Source of the DNA: Streptomyces sindenensis
GTDB lineage: Bacteria > Actinomycetota > Actinomycetes > Streptomycetales > Streptomycetaceae
Direction: 5' to 3'
Assembly (NCBI RefSeq): GCF_014649035.1
Contig: NZ_BMSG01000027.1
Coordinates: 47,901 to 111,900, forward strand
Length of the DNA: 64,000 bases
Part shown: positions 9,696 through 18,888 of the stretch, one piece after another
Position numbering within the stretch: position 1 is the stretch's first letter
How the letters are laid out: every line of letters begins with the position of its first letter
The notes under the pieces: model-generated
What the model was told of the DNA's origin: nothing
What the model saw: only the letters and a program-made list of their open reading frames with translations
Databases searched by the model: none
Position numbers and translations under genes: made by a program

Positions 9696-10301
9696 ATGAA
9701 CCCGCAACAGCCCGACGAGCACCAGCACCAGCACCCGGGGGTGCCCGGTGGGTACCCGGGGCAGCCCGGACACCCCGCTACGCCCTGGGGAGCGCCCACG
9801 TCAGGGACTTCGCCCGTGCCCACTTCCCCGCGGAAGCCGTCGCGAGGCAAGGCCTGGGTCACCCATGGCGCCGTGGGGGCCGTCGCCCTGTTCCTCGGAG
9901 TCGGCATCGGCATCTCGGACGACGAGGCCCGCGCCGAGGCCTCGGACGCCGGCCCCGCCCCGAGGATCACCGTCACCGAGGAGGTGGAGGTGCCCGGGCC
10001 GGAGGTCACCGTGACGAAGACAGCCACCGTCACTGCCAAGCCGCCGAAGCCCAAGGGGCCGCCCACCACTGTGGCCGGGGACGGTGAATACCTGGTGGGT
10101 GAGGAAATGCGCGCCGGTACGTACAGGACGGGCGGTCCCGGTGACTCCTTCGGGTGTTACTGGGAGCGGGCGAGGAACTCCAGCGGGGAGTTCGAGGCCA
10201 TCATCGCCAACGGCAACCTGGAAGGCAGCGGACGGGTCACCATCAACAAGGGCGAGGTCTTCAAGTCCAACGGATGCCAGGACTGGAAGAAGGTCGGCTG
10301 A
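9696..10301 (+). CDS. Membrane-anchored envelope protein, conserved actinobacterial type
   Basis: A 201-residue protein of unknown function. The N-terminus is proline, glutamine and histidine rich (cytoplasmic, about residues 1-45). One hydrophobic segment at about 57-74 is followed by an acidic stalk and threonine/valine-rich linker. A C-terminal extracellular domain starts near GEYLVGEEMRAGTYRT and contains two cysteines (near CYWERA and NGCQDW) that could form a disulfide. This small domain is common in secreted or membrane proteins of Streptomyces. The last 41 bp overlap the convergent amidohydrolase gene. Confidence 0.75.
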   Translation: MNPQQPDEHQHQHPGVPGGYPGQPGHPATPWGAPTSGTSPVPTSPRKPSRGKAWVTHGAVGAVALFLGVGIGISDDEARAEASDAGPAPRITVTEEVEVPGPEVTVTKTATVTAKPPKPKGPPTTVAGDGEYLVGEEMRAGTYRTGGPGDSFGCYWERARNSSGEFEAIIANGNLEGSGRVTINKGEVFKSNGCQDWKKVG

Positions 10302-11097
10302 GCGATCCCACCAGCTCCGCCAGCCCCTCCGCCAGCGTGCCGAGGCCCGGACCCGCAGGCCCGCCCGGCTCGGTCATGTACGTGTCGCGGCGGATCTCGA
10401 TCATCAGCGCGGTGACCCGGCGGTCCGACCCGTAGTGCCGGAGGGGCACGTACGTACCCGCGAACGGGCTGTCGTGCCCGATGCCGTCGTGGCCGAAACG
10501 GTCGCCGAACGCCGTCTCCGCCGCAGCGAGGAGTTCCGACGGGGTGTGGAACGGGTCGGTGCCCAGGCAGACGGGCGGGCGGGGGCCGGTGCCGTGGAGC
10601 TCGTAGGGGAGGGGGTCGGTCGGGTACGAGTGGACGTCGATGATCACCGCGCTGCCGGCGGCGGCGATGCGTGCCTCGACGGCCTCGGTCATGGCGGTGG
10701 CGTACGGGTGGAAGTACGCCTCCAGCAGGGGAGTGGGGTCGTCCTCCGGCGGGCGGAGCGGTTCGCGGTGGGTGGTGCGGGTGTAGACGGCGCCCATGCC
10801 GACGGCGAGCATCTCCTCCCGTTCGTCCGGGAAGCGTTCGGGGTCGACGACCAGCCGCGACAGGTTGTTGACGAAGCGCCAGGGGGCGACCGGGGCGAGC
10901 TTCGCCGCAGCCGCGGCCAGTTCGGCGGTGTGGGCGTCGGTGATGTGGTCGAGCTCGCGCTCCAGGGAGGTGTCGTCCAACGCGATCCCCTCGCGCACGT
11001 GGTGGGGGATGCGGCGGGAGCCGTGCGGTACGTGGAGGAGGACCGGGGAGTCGGCGGCGCCCGGGATGAGGGTGAAGGGCTGCTGGGGGTCGCTCAC
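10261..11097 (-). CDS. N-formylglutamate amidohydrolase family protein
   Basis: Predicted zinc hydrolase of 278 residues in the N-formylglutamate amidohydrolase family, which releases formate from N-formylglutamate or related amides in histidine-type catabolism. The motif LLHVPHGSRRIP near the N-terminus and VIIDVHSYP in the middle supply the histidines and acidic residues expected at the metal site. A late arginine-rich IEIRRDTYM is also typical of the family. GTG 11097 is the start because GGAGGAGA lies 7 nt upstream. The gene stands alone and its 3' end overlaps the convergent envelope-protein gene, so its exact substrate cannot be told from context. Confidence 0.85.
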   Translation of the reverse strand: MSDPQQPFTLIPGAADSPVLLHVPHGSRRIPHHVREGIALDDTSLERELDHITDAHTAELAAAAAKLAPVAPWRFVNNLSRLVVDPERFPDEREEMLAVGMGAVYTRTTHREPLRPPEDDPTPLLEAYFHPYATAMTEAVEARIAAAGSAVIIDVHSYPTDPLPYELHGTGPRPPVCLGTDPFHTPSELLAAAETAFGDRFGHDGIGHDSPFAGTYVPLRHYGSDRRVTALMIEIRRDTYMTEPGGPAGPGLGTLAEGLAELVGSLSRPSSSPGIRWT

Positions 11098-11158
11098 GGG
11101 TACTTCTCCTCCGTTGTGCCGTCTTCGTCGCACACCAGTCTCCCGTGCCCGCCCAGGC

Positions 11159-11191
11159 GGTGGTCCCCCGGAGCCTCACCGGGGGACCACC
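11159..11191 (-). terminator. Hairpin terminator after the phosphodiesterase gene
   Basis: A perfect 13-bp stem (GGTGGTCCCCCGG with its complement) and a 7-nt loop lie 15 bp beyond the stop of the phosphodiesterase gene. No U-tract follows, which is usual for actinobacterial intrinsic terminators. Confidence 0.7.
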
Positions 11192-11205
11192 ACGTCAGAG
11201 GACGG

Positions 11206-12186
11206 CTACTGGCCGGAACCGATCACCGGGTAGTGGTCGGAGAGGTTCGTGTACGTGTACTTCTTGCCCCAGCTGGACACCGTCCACGGGGCGCTCTGCT
11301 CCTTGACCACATCGTTCTTCCAGTTCGCCGGCTTCGCGTGGCCCGTGCGGTGCAGGACGTGGTCCAGGTCCTCGCGGGGGTCGTCGGGGTAGCGCTCGGA
11401 GGCTATGGAGTTGTCGCGGGTGTCGAAGGAGTACGTGTGGCCCGTCCGGGAGTCCGGGGTGGTCAGGCCGGCGTCGGCGAGGAACGACGCGTACTCCGCC
11501 GAGTGCCCGTCCACGTTGAAGTCGCCCGCCACGACGACCTGTTCGGAGGCCGGGATGTTCTTCGCGTCGAGGAACGCGTCCATCTGCTTGAACTGCCGGC
11601 TGCGCATCTGTGCCGCCTCGCCCGCCGAGCAGCCGGGGTCGGTCGACTGGGCGTGGGTGCCGACGACGTGGACCCGGGCGCCGTTCACGTTCAGAACGGC
11701 GTAGGCGAAGCCCTTGTTCGAGAACCAGTCGGCACCGCACGCGTCCTTGAAGACGAACTGCTCCTTGCGCACGATCGGCCACTTGCTGAGGATGGTGACG
11801 CCGCCGTCCTCCGGCGTCGTCGCCGAGTAGGAGCCACCCGTGGCGTCCCAGCCGCTCTTGCTCCGGCCGATCACGGGCGTCTGGTGCGGGTACTGGGCGG
11901 CGGCGTTGCGCAGCAGCGCGTCGGAGGCGCCGTTGTCGAACGCCTCCTGGATCACCACGACGTCGTTGCCCTGGAAGAACGACGTCTTCGGGATCTCGGC
12001 CGCCCGGTGGTCCTGGCCCCAGTTGGGGTACAGGGTCTTGCTGAAGAGGAACGCGTTGTACGAGAGCACCCGCAGCGACGGGGTCTCGGCGGCCGCTGCC
12101 TGGGGAGCGTTCGCGGCGAGGGTGACGGTGGCGAGTGCGGCGGAGAGGGTGACGCCGGTCAGGCGGCGGAACACGGTGTTCGGCAC
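11206..12186 (-). CDS. Secreted sphingomyelin phosphodiesterase (DNase I-like fold)
   Basis: Predicted secreted phosphodiesterase of the endonuclease/exonuclease/phosphatase superfamily; bacterial members hydrolyse sphingomyelin to ceramide and phosphocholine. The 326-residue precursor has an N-terminal signal peptide (arginines, a hydrophobic run, then A-A-A-A-E-T, cleaved near residue 33). Family motifs follow: LRVLSYNAF, VVVIQEAFDN, VVGTHAQS, VVAGDFNVDGHS and a final LSDHYPV, which carry the metal-binding Asp/Asn/Glu and the catalytic histidines. GTG 12186 is preferred because AGGAGA lies just upstream; the frame continues to 12252 with no signal-like features. Free phosphocholine could feed the choline oxidation genes further right, but that link is inference. 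Confidence 0.88.
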   Translation of the reverse strand: MPNTVFRRLTGVTLSAALATVTLAANAPQAAAAETPSLRVLSYNAFLFSKTLYPNWGQDHRAAEIPKTSFFQGNDVVVIQEAFDNGASDALLRNAAAQYPHQTPVIGRSKSGWDATGGSYSATTPEDGGVTILSKWPIVRKEQFVFKDACGADWFSNKGFAYAVLNVNGARVHVVGTHAQSTDPGCSAGEAAQMRSRQFKQMDAFLDAKNIPASEQVVVAGDFNVDGHSAEYASFLADAGLTTPDSRTGHTYSFDTRDNSIASERYPDDPREDLDHVLHRTGHAKPANWKNDVVKEQSAPWTVSSWGKKYTYTNLSDHYPVIGSGQ

Positions 12187-12336
12187 GAGGTCTCCTGTGG
12201 TCGAGTGGGGGGCGTACCGGGTGCCCCCATCCAAGCAGCGGCAGTTACCCACGGGTAGACATCGGATGGCACGAGTCTGTCCGATCGGCTGCCATCCGGA
12301 TCCCGGCCGGATACGCCGAATCGTCTCCGTCGCCGT

Positions 12337-12972
12337 TCAGACGAGGTCGCCGTAGACGATCAGGTTGTCCACCGGGTGGCCCTCCGCGTCGAACTCCCCG
12401 TCGCAGGTGATCAGCCGCAGCGTGCTGCCCTTTGTCGGGCCGTAGACCCTCTCCGTGGGGAACGCCTTCTTGCTGACCGCTTCCTTCCCCGTGACCGTGA
12501 AGCGCAGGGTCTTCCCCGCCCCGTCGCGGACCAGTACCTCGGCGCCCTCGCGGATGTCCTTCAGGTCGTGGAAGACGGCCCGGCCGAAACGGGTGTCGTT
12601 GTGGCCGATCAGTACGGCCGGGCCCGGTGCGCCGGGTACGGATCCGCCGCGGTACCAGCCCGCCGTCATGCCCCTCTCCGCCGGCGGAACCTCGACCGTG
12701 CCGTCCGCGTTGAGACCCAGCTCCATGAGGGTGCTCCGTACGCCGATGGAAGGGATGGTGACCTCCGTGGGGGCCGACCGTTCCGTCTCATCGGCCCGGG
12801 ACCGTGCGGTCGGTCCGGAGCCCGCGTCGTCCCGCGCCGACGCGGAGGGAGCAGTGGCCGTGGCTGCCGAGGGCCCGGCGGACGAGCAGCCGGCCAGAGC
12901 GACGCAGGCCGCGACGGCGGTCAGCAGGGCGGCGGTCCGCCGGAAGCGGTGGGGCGTACGGGGCGACGGCAC
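12337..12972 (-). CDS. Class F sortase
   Basis: Predicted extracellular cysteine transpeptidase of 211 residues. After a short basic start the sequence has a hydrophobic segment ending in ALAGCSS, which looks like a lipobox, then a Ser/Ala-rich linker. The sortase beta-barrel contains the catalytic histidine in LIGHND and the catalytic cysteine in RLITCDGEF. Class F sortases occur in Actinobacteria and their substrates are mostly unknown. The start at GTG 12972 has GGAG upstream. The neighbouring small surface protein gene on the same strand is a candidate partner, although a strong hairpin lies between the two. Confidence 0.88.
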   Translation of the reverse strand: MPSPRTPHRFRRTAALLTAVAACVALAGCSSAGPSAATATAPSASARDDAGSGPTARSRADETERSAPTEVTIPSIGVRSTLMELGLNADGTVEVPPAERGMTAGWYRGGSVPGAPGPAVLIGHNDTRFGRAVFHDLKDIREGAEVLVRDGAGKTLRFTVTGKEAVSKKAFPTERVYGPTKGSTLRLITCDGEFDAEGHPVDNLIVYGDLV

Positions 12973-13026
12973 AGGGAGACTCCGGAATCGGGGTGGGAGG
13001 GGGTGAACTTGCGGCTCGGGAACTGC

Positions 13027-13061
13027 GTGTGGCGCCGCCCCTGCGCGGGGCGGCGCCACAC
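13027..13061 (-). terminator. Hairpin between the surface protein and sortase genes
   Basis: A perfect 15-bp stem with a 5-nt loop starts 12 bp beyond the stop of the surface protein gene and lies 54 bp before the sortase start. It may terminate most transcripts, letting the surface protein be made in excess over the sortase. Confidence 0.65.
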
Positions 13062-13073
13062 TCAACGGTCGGG

Positions 13074-13493
13074 TCAGCCGTTGCGGGCCGCCGCCGAGCG
13101 GCGGCGCAGCACGAACGTGCCCGCGCCCGCGAGCAGTGCGGCCCCGGCCGCCGAACCGGCGAGCAGCGCCGTGCTGTTGTCGCCGCTGCCGGCCGGGCGT
13201 TCACCGGCGGCGACACCGCCGCGCGGGGTGACCGCCGGTTCGGCCTCCTTCGGCGCCGGTGCCGGGCGGTCGCCCGCCGCCACACCGCCGCGCGGGGTCA
13301 CCGCCGGGGCGGCGTCCTTCGGGGCCTCCGCGGCGGCCTCGCTCCGCTCCGGGGCCGGTGTGGCCTCGACGGGCGCCGACGGCTTCGGGGAGGCGTCGGC
13401 GAAGGCGGCGGCGGACGGGACCAGCACCGCGCCCGCCGCGACAGCGGCGAGGACGGCGGCGCGCAGCGTGGTGCGCGAGGGGAAAGCGGTCAT
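13074..13493 (-). CDS. Small secreted surface protein with C-terminal anchor
   Basis: A 139-residue protein of unknown function. It has a signal peptide (about residues 1-32), a proline, alanine and glutamate-rich body, a glycine/serine spacer, a hydrophobic segment at about 109-128 and a final R-R-R. This is the layout of a wall-anchored or membrane-anchored protein. The body carries a near-exact internal repeat of PAVTPRGGVAAG. No LPxTG or LAxTG sorting motif is visible, so whether the adjacent class F sortase uses it is open. It is transcribed on the same strand as the sortase gene and downstream of the two-component system. Confidence 0.75.
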   Translation of the reverse strand: MTAFPSRTTLRAAVLAAVAAGAVLVPSAAAFADASPKPSAPVEATPAPERSEAAAEAPKDAAPAVTPRGGVAAGDRPAPAPKEAEPAVTPRGGVAAGERPAGSGDNSTALLAGSAAGAALLAGAGTFVLRRRSAAARNG

Positions 13494-13611
13494 GCGGATG
13501 GCTCCATTCCATACTCGGCCCCGTGACGGTCCCGGATGCCGGTTCGCACCGGGGACGGGGCATGGAGCCAGGCTGGCGCCGAGATATGAAGAAGCTGTCA
13601 GAACGCTGTGG

Positions 13612-15772
13612 TCATCCCATCAGGGGCCGGCATCCCCCGGCTCCGGGCAGCCGGAGAGCGAACGTCGACCCCTTGCCCTCGGTGCTCGTGGCCTCCACCG
13701 TGCCGCCGTGCGCCTCGACCAGTTTGCGGACGATGGCCAGGCCCAGGCCGCTGCCGCCCGTGCGGCGGCTTCGGGACTTCTCGGCGCGCCAGAACCGGTC
13801 GAAGACATGGGGGAGATCGTCCGCGGGGATACCGGATCCGGTGTCGGTCACCTCGATCACCACCGTCCCGCTGCCGGTCACGGCCGTCCCGCGGCCTTCC
13901 TCGGAGGCGTTCGGCCCGGGGGCGTACGGACCGGAAGCGTCCCGCCCGGTGACGTACGCGCGCAGCGTCACCCGCCCGCCCTCCGGCGTGTGCCGTACGG
14001 CGTTGGACACCAGGTTGCCCACCGCCTGCCGCAGCCGCACCGGGTCCGCGCTCAGGCCCGGGCCCGGGGCGGTCGCCGTGACGGCGAGCGTGACGCCCGC
14101 GTTCTCGGCCCGCGCCTGGTGCGCGGCGGCGACCTGGCCCAGCAACTCCCGGACGTCGAGGGGTTCCGGATGCAGGCGCAGCGCCCCCGCGTCGGCCGCC
14201 GCCAGGTCCTGGAGGTCGTCGATGATGTGCTGGAGCAGCACCGCCTCCTCCAGCAGCGAGGAGACGAACGCCGGGTCGGGGTCGGCCAGTCCGTCCTGGG
14301 CGGCCTCCAGCCAGCCCCGGATGTTGCTCAGCGGGGTGCGCAGCTCATGGGCGACATCGCTCACCATCGCCTTGCGCTGCTCCTCCAGCCGCGCCCGATG
14401 GGCCGACATGTCGTTGAACGCCGCGGCCAGCCGCCCGACCTCGTCGTCCCCCGACACCGGCACCGACGCCGACTCCTCCCCGTCCCGCATCCGCTGCGCG
14501 GCGCCGGTCAGCGCGTGCAGCGGGCGTACCAGCCGGGCTCCCGCGAACACCGACGCGCCCACGGTGAGGGCCAGGACGAGCGCCGCTGCTCCGGTGATCC
14601 TGGCGGTGTTCGCCGGGGAGAGGTCGAAGCCGGGCAGCGTCGCGCCGCCCTCGCCGCCGATGAAGAGGAGGGCGGGGGAGGCCACGTACGAACTGAGCTG
14701 TTCGCTCCGGGCCGTGCCCACACAGGACGCGATGGCCCGGTCGTTCTCCCCGGTCCGCTCCGGCGTCTCCACCGACGGCGCGGCCTCCTCCGCGGGGGCG
14801 TCGCGCGGTGCGGGCACCGGCCGAGGCGCGGGCGCCACGGGTTCCCCCAGCACGGCCACCGGGGCCGGATCGCCCCAGGACAGATCGCTGTTGAGCCGTA
14901 CGCCTTCGCGGCCCTGGCGCTTCAGGCAGGCGTCGGCCAGTTCGGTGAGCGCGTCGAGCGCCTTGCGTTCCGAACGGGTGGGCGTGTCCAGGGCGGCGAG
15001 ATCGCACCGGGTGCCGAGCGCGCGTTCGGGGTCGTTGCCCACGATCTGCACCCGGGGGCGGCCGCTCGCGCCGACCACCACGTCGGAGGCGATCCCCGCC
15101 CGGTTCAGGCATGCCACCTTGTCGTCGGCGGTCCGCCGCAGCGCCCGGCTGTCGGCCGTCGAGAGCCGGAAGGGGCCCACCGCCCGGGGGTCGATCCGGT
15201 CGGCGCCCGTCCCCTGTCCGTCGGCTCCGCGCGCCGCCAGAACGGTGTCCACGGACAACGGGTCGACCACGGCCGACGCCTGCGGCGGGAGCGGCGGGGC
15301 GCCCTCCCCGATGGCGGAGTCCGCGAGCGGCTGCCGGCCCTGCGTGGTCAGGGCGACCCGGCGGCCCGACTCCCGCGCCAGCTTCCGGACCGTCGCCCCG
15401 ACCCCGTCCCAGGTCGGGTTGCGGGCGGCGTACTCCAGCAGGGTGTCGTAGATCCGGGCGTCCGCGGTGAGGTTCTGCCCCTGCTCCTGCCTGATCGCAC
15501 CCGAGGTGGTCTGCACGGCGATCCAGGCGGTGGCCGCCACCGAGCACGCGGCCACCAGCGCCGAGACGACGAGCAGCCGCCCCAGCAGACTCCGCCGCAG
15601 CGGCAGCCGCGCCCGGTCCGGCCGCCGCAGCGGCAGCCGCGCCCGGTCCGGCCGCCGCAGCGGCAGCCGCGCCCGGTCCGGCCGCCGCAGCGGCAGCCGC
15701 GCCCGGTCCGGCCGCCGCAGCGACGGCCGCGCCCGGTCCGGATCCTCCCGCCGGGCCCCCTGCCCCCGCGCC

Positions 15773-15780
<8 letters not shown>
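13612..15780 (-). CDS. Two-component sensor histidine kinase with tandem-repeat N-terminus
   Basis: Membrane sensor kinase of 722 residues that should phosphorylate the response regulator encoded just upstream. The N-terminus (about 1-62) is arginine-rich and contains four exact copies of the ten residues RRPDRARLPL. TM1 is at about 63-86, an extracellular sensor of about 300 residues follows, TM2 lies at about 390-415, then HAMP. The HisKA box VAHELRTPLSN has the phosphoacceptor His478, and the ATPase has the N-box (NLVSNAVRHTPEG) and a G-box GGSGLGLAIVRKL. The GTG start at 15780 overlaps the regulator gene by 8 bp, suggesting coupled translation. The sensor contains several cysteines that may form disulfides. 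The signal is unknown. Confidence 0.9.
15601..15740. repeat. 30-bp tandem repeat inside the kinase gene
   Basis: Four perfect head-to-tail copies of a 30-bp unit occupy 15601-15720, and a diverged fifth copy follows to about 15740. Each unit encodes ten residues, so copy number changes would keep the frame and only lengthen or shorten the cytoplasmic N-terminus of the kinase. Confidence 0.97.
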
Positions 15781-16498
<718 letters not shown>

Positions 16499-16632
16499 GC
16501 CCCCGATCGTAGAGCGGCGGGACTACAGTGCGAGGCCGGGGCGGGTTCCGGTCCACGGAAGCCGGGAAGGGAACCGGCGCGTTCACCCAGCGCGAGCGCG
16601 CGAGGGTGTCGCACCGGTGGAAGGAGACGGGT

Positions 16633-18834
16633 TTGAGCGGCCTCGGTACCGACGGCGGCGGAACGGCGCACAACGCGGCGTACAACACGGTGTCGGGGGA
16701 CGCCGTCATCGTCGGGCCCGTCCTGATGGCGCAGCACATCGAGGGCCTCCAGTTGCCGGCGCCCCCGCCGGACGTCCCGCCGAGCCAGGGGCCCATGCCC
16801 AGCCGGGTGTTCGTCAACCGGACGAAGGAGCTGGCCGATCTGCGGGACGCGGCCCTGTCCCTGGCCGCCGGACCGGAGCCGGGTGTCGTGCTGGTGGTCG
16901 GGGTCGGCGGGGTCGGCAAGACGCAGCTCGTCGCCCAGGCCGTCCGGCGCGAGCTGCACCAGCTCTTTCCCGACGGCCAGCTCCACGTCGACCTGGCGGA
17001 CCACCGCCGGGACGGGGTGGTCGACCTCACCGCGGTGCTCGGGGAGTTCCTGCGCGCCCTCAAGGTCCACAAGGACTACGTGCCCGCCGGGGTCGCCGAG
17101 CGGACGGCGCTCTTCCGCAGCGTCGCCGCCACGCTCCGCCTCCTGGTGAAGGTGGACGACGTCCAGCACGCCCCGGAGGCGCGGGCCCTGGTGCCGCCGC
17201 GGGGGCTGCTCGTGGCGACCGGACGCCGGGTCCTGCCGTCGCTGCTGATGGACGGGGCCGCGCTCATCGATGTCGCCCCGCTGGACGAGACGGCGGGGAC
17301 GGAACTCGTACGCCGTTGGCACGCCGACGCGGACGAGGGCACGGCCGCCGATGTCGTACGGCTCTGCGCGGGGCACCCGCTGGCGCTGCGGGCGGCGCTG
17401 GAATGGCTGGCGGCCCGGCCCCAGCTGACCCTCCACGACGTGGTGCGCGACCTGACGGCCGGGCGGTACGGGACGGACGACGGCGTACGGGAGGCGATGG
17501 CGGTGGCCATGGGCACGGGCGGGGAGACCGAGGAGGGCGGTGTGGGCGAGGCCGTCGACGCGGTGCTGGACTCGGTGGTGGCGGGGGTGGCCGGCCACAC
17601 CCGCCACCTCTACGACCTCCTGGGCGTCCTGCCCGGCACGACGGCCACGGCCGACCTGCTGGCGGCCGCCGGTGCCACCCGGGTCGACGAGGGCCTCGGT
17701 GAGCTGCTCTCCTGCCGGCTCGCGGTCCTGGTGGAGTCGTCGGACCGGCCCCGCCGCTACCGGCTGCACGACGTGGTGCGGGCCCATGCCCGGCTGCGCG
17801 CACGGGCGTTGCCCGAGGAACGGCGGCGGGCCGTCCTGCGGCGCGTCGTGGACTTCTACGCCGACGCGGCGGCCCACGGCGACGCGCTGGTGCTGGGCGA
17901 CCGGTTCCGGATCCAGCCGCCGCCGGTCCGCCCGCTCCACGAACTCGCCGTGCGGGGAACGCTGTTCACCGGGCGGGCCGATGCTCTGGAGTGGCTGGAC
18001 GCGGAACGCGTGAACTTCCGGGCCGCGATCCGGGTCGCCGCCGACGAGGGCCGGCACGAGCAGGTGTGGCGGCTCTGCGAATCGCTGTGGGCGCTCTACC
18101 ACAGCCGCAAACACCTCGCGGACTGCGTCGAGTCGGGCCGCCTCGGTATCGAGGCGGCCCAGCACGAGGCCCGCCCCGACGTCGAGGTCCGGATGCGGAA
18201 CCAGGTCGCCCGGGCCGCCTACGAGCTGGGCGACCTCGACCGCGCGGAGGCCCAGCTCGACGCCGCGGTCGGCCTGCTGGGACTGGCCGGTGACCCGCGG
18301 CTGAGCGGCGTCGTCCAGGAGAGCCGAGGGCTCATCGCCCTGGCGCGCGGCCGGTCGGAGGAGTCGCCCGGGGCGGCGTACGAGCGGGCCGAGGAGGCGC
18401 GGCAGCTCTTCGAAGACGCGCTGGCGGCCAACCGTGCCGTCCCCGACCCGCACGGCATCGTCGTCCAGAGCTACAACGTGGCCCAGGCGCTGGTGGCCGG
18501 GGAGCGGTGGGCCGACGCCGTCGACGTGCTGGACGCGGCGGCCGAGACCGCCCGGACCACCGGCGACGAACCCATGCTGCCCCGGATCGACCTCGTACGG
18601 GCCCACGCCTTCGCCGGGCTCGGCTCGCTGGACCGGGCGGTCGCCGCCGCGGGTGCGGCGGCCGACGCGGCGGCCGGGCTCAAGCAGTTCGCCAAGCTCG
18701 ACCAGGCGCTCGAACTGCTCACCGCACTGGCCGACCGGGTCGAGGACCGGCCGCTGCGGGCCGCCTGCGAGGAGAAGCTCAGCGCGTTGCGGCGGACCAT
18801 GGGGCTGAGGCCACCGGCCGCGCCGACGGCCTGA
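16633..18834 (+). CDS. NB-ARC (STAND) ATPase with TPR-like C-terminus
   Basis: Predicted signal-transduction ATPase of 733 residues. The N-terminus has N-T-V-S-G-D-A-V-I-V-G-P-V-L, a beta-rich element often seen before NB-ARC domains in Streptomyces. The P-loop GVGGVGKT lies at about 90-97 and LLVKVDDVQ is the likely Walker B. A winged-helix-like segment and a long alpha-helical repeat region (about 450-720) follow. The TTG at 16633 is chosen because AAGGAG lies 6 nt upstream; the open frame goes back to 16528. No effector domain is fused, so it may act through a partner, possibly the next gene. It is divergent from the response regulator gene. Confidence 0.82.
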   Translation: MSGLGTDGGGTAHNAAYNTVSGDAVIVGPVLMAQHIEGLQLPAPPPDVPPSQGPMPSRVFVNRTKELADLRDAALSLAAGPEPGVVLVVGVGGVGKTQLVAQAVRRELHQLFPDGQLHVDLADHRRDGVVDLTAVLGEFLRALKVHKDYVPAGVAERTALFRSVAATLRLLVKVDDVQHAPEARALVPPRGLLVATGRRVLPSLLMDGAALIDVAPLDETAGTELVRRWHADADEGTAADVVRLCAGHPLALRAALEWLAARPQLTLHDVVRDLTAGRYGTDDGVREAMAVAMGTGGETEEGGVGEAVDAVLDSVVAGVAGHTRHLYDLLGVLPGTTATADLLAAAGATRVDEGLGELLSCRLAVLVESSDRPRRYRLHDVVRAHARLRARALPEERRRAVLRRVVDFYADAAAHGDALVLGDRFRIQPPPVRPLHELAVRGTLFTGRADALEWLDAERVNFRAAIRVAADEGRHEQVWRLCESLWALYHSRKHLADCVESGRLGIEAAQHEARPDVEVRMRNQVARAAYELGDLDRAEAQLDAAVGLLGLAGDPRLSGVVQESRGLIALARGRSEESPGAAYERAEEARQLFEDALAANRAVPDPHGIVVQSYNVAQALVAGERWADAVDVLDAAAETARTTGDEPMLPRIDLVRAHAFAGLGSLDRAVAAAGAAADAAAGLKQFAKLDQALELLTALADRVEDRPLRAACEEKLSALRRTMGLRPPAAPTA

Positions 18835-18888
18835 GCCTCCCTCCGCTTACCCTTCTCCCTGTCCCCTTACCTCCCCCGGAGCCACGCG

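Noticed and set aside
10084..12258. 724-codon plus-strand open frame
   Set aside because: Antisense to the amidohydrolase and phosphodiesterase genes, no recognisable motif.
15601..15720. 30-bp repeats that could suggest a CRISPR array
   Set aside because: The units are directly contiguous with no spacers and encode an in-frame protein repeat.
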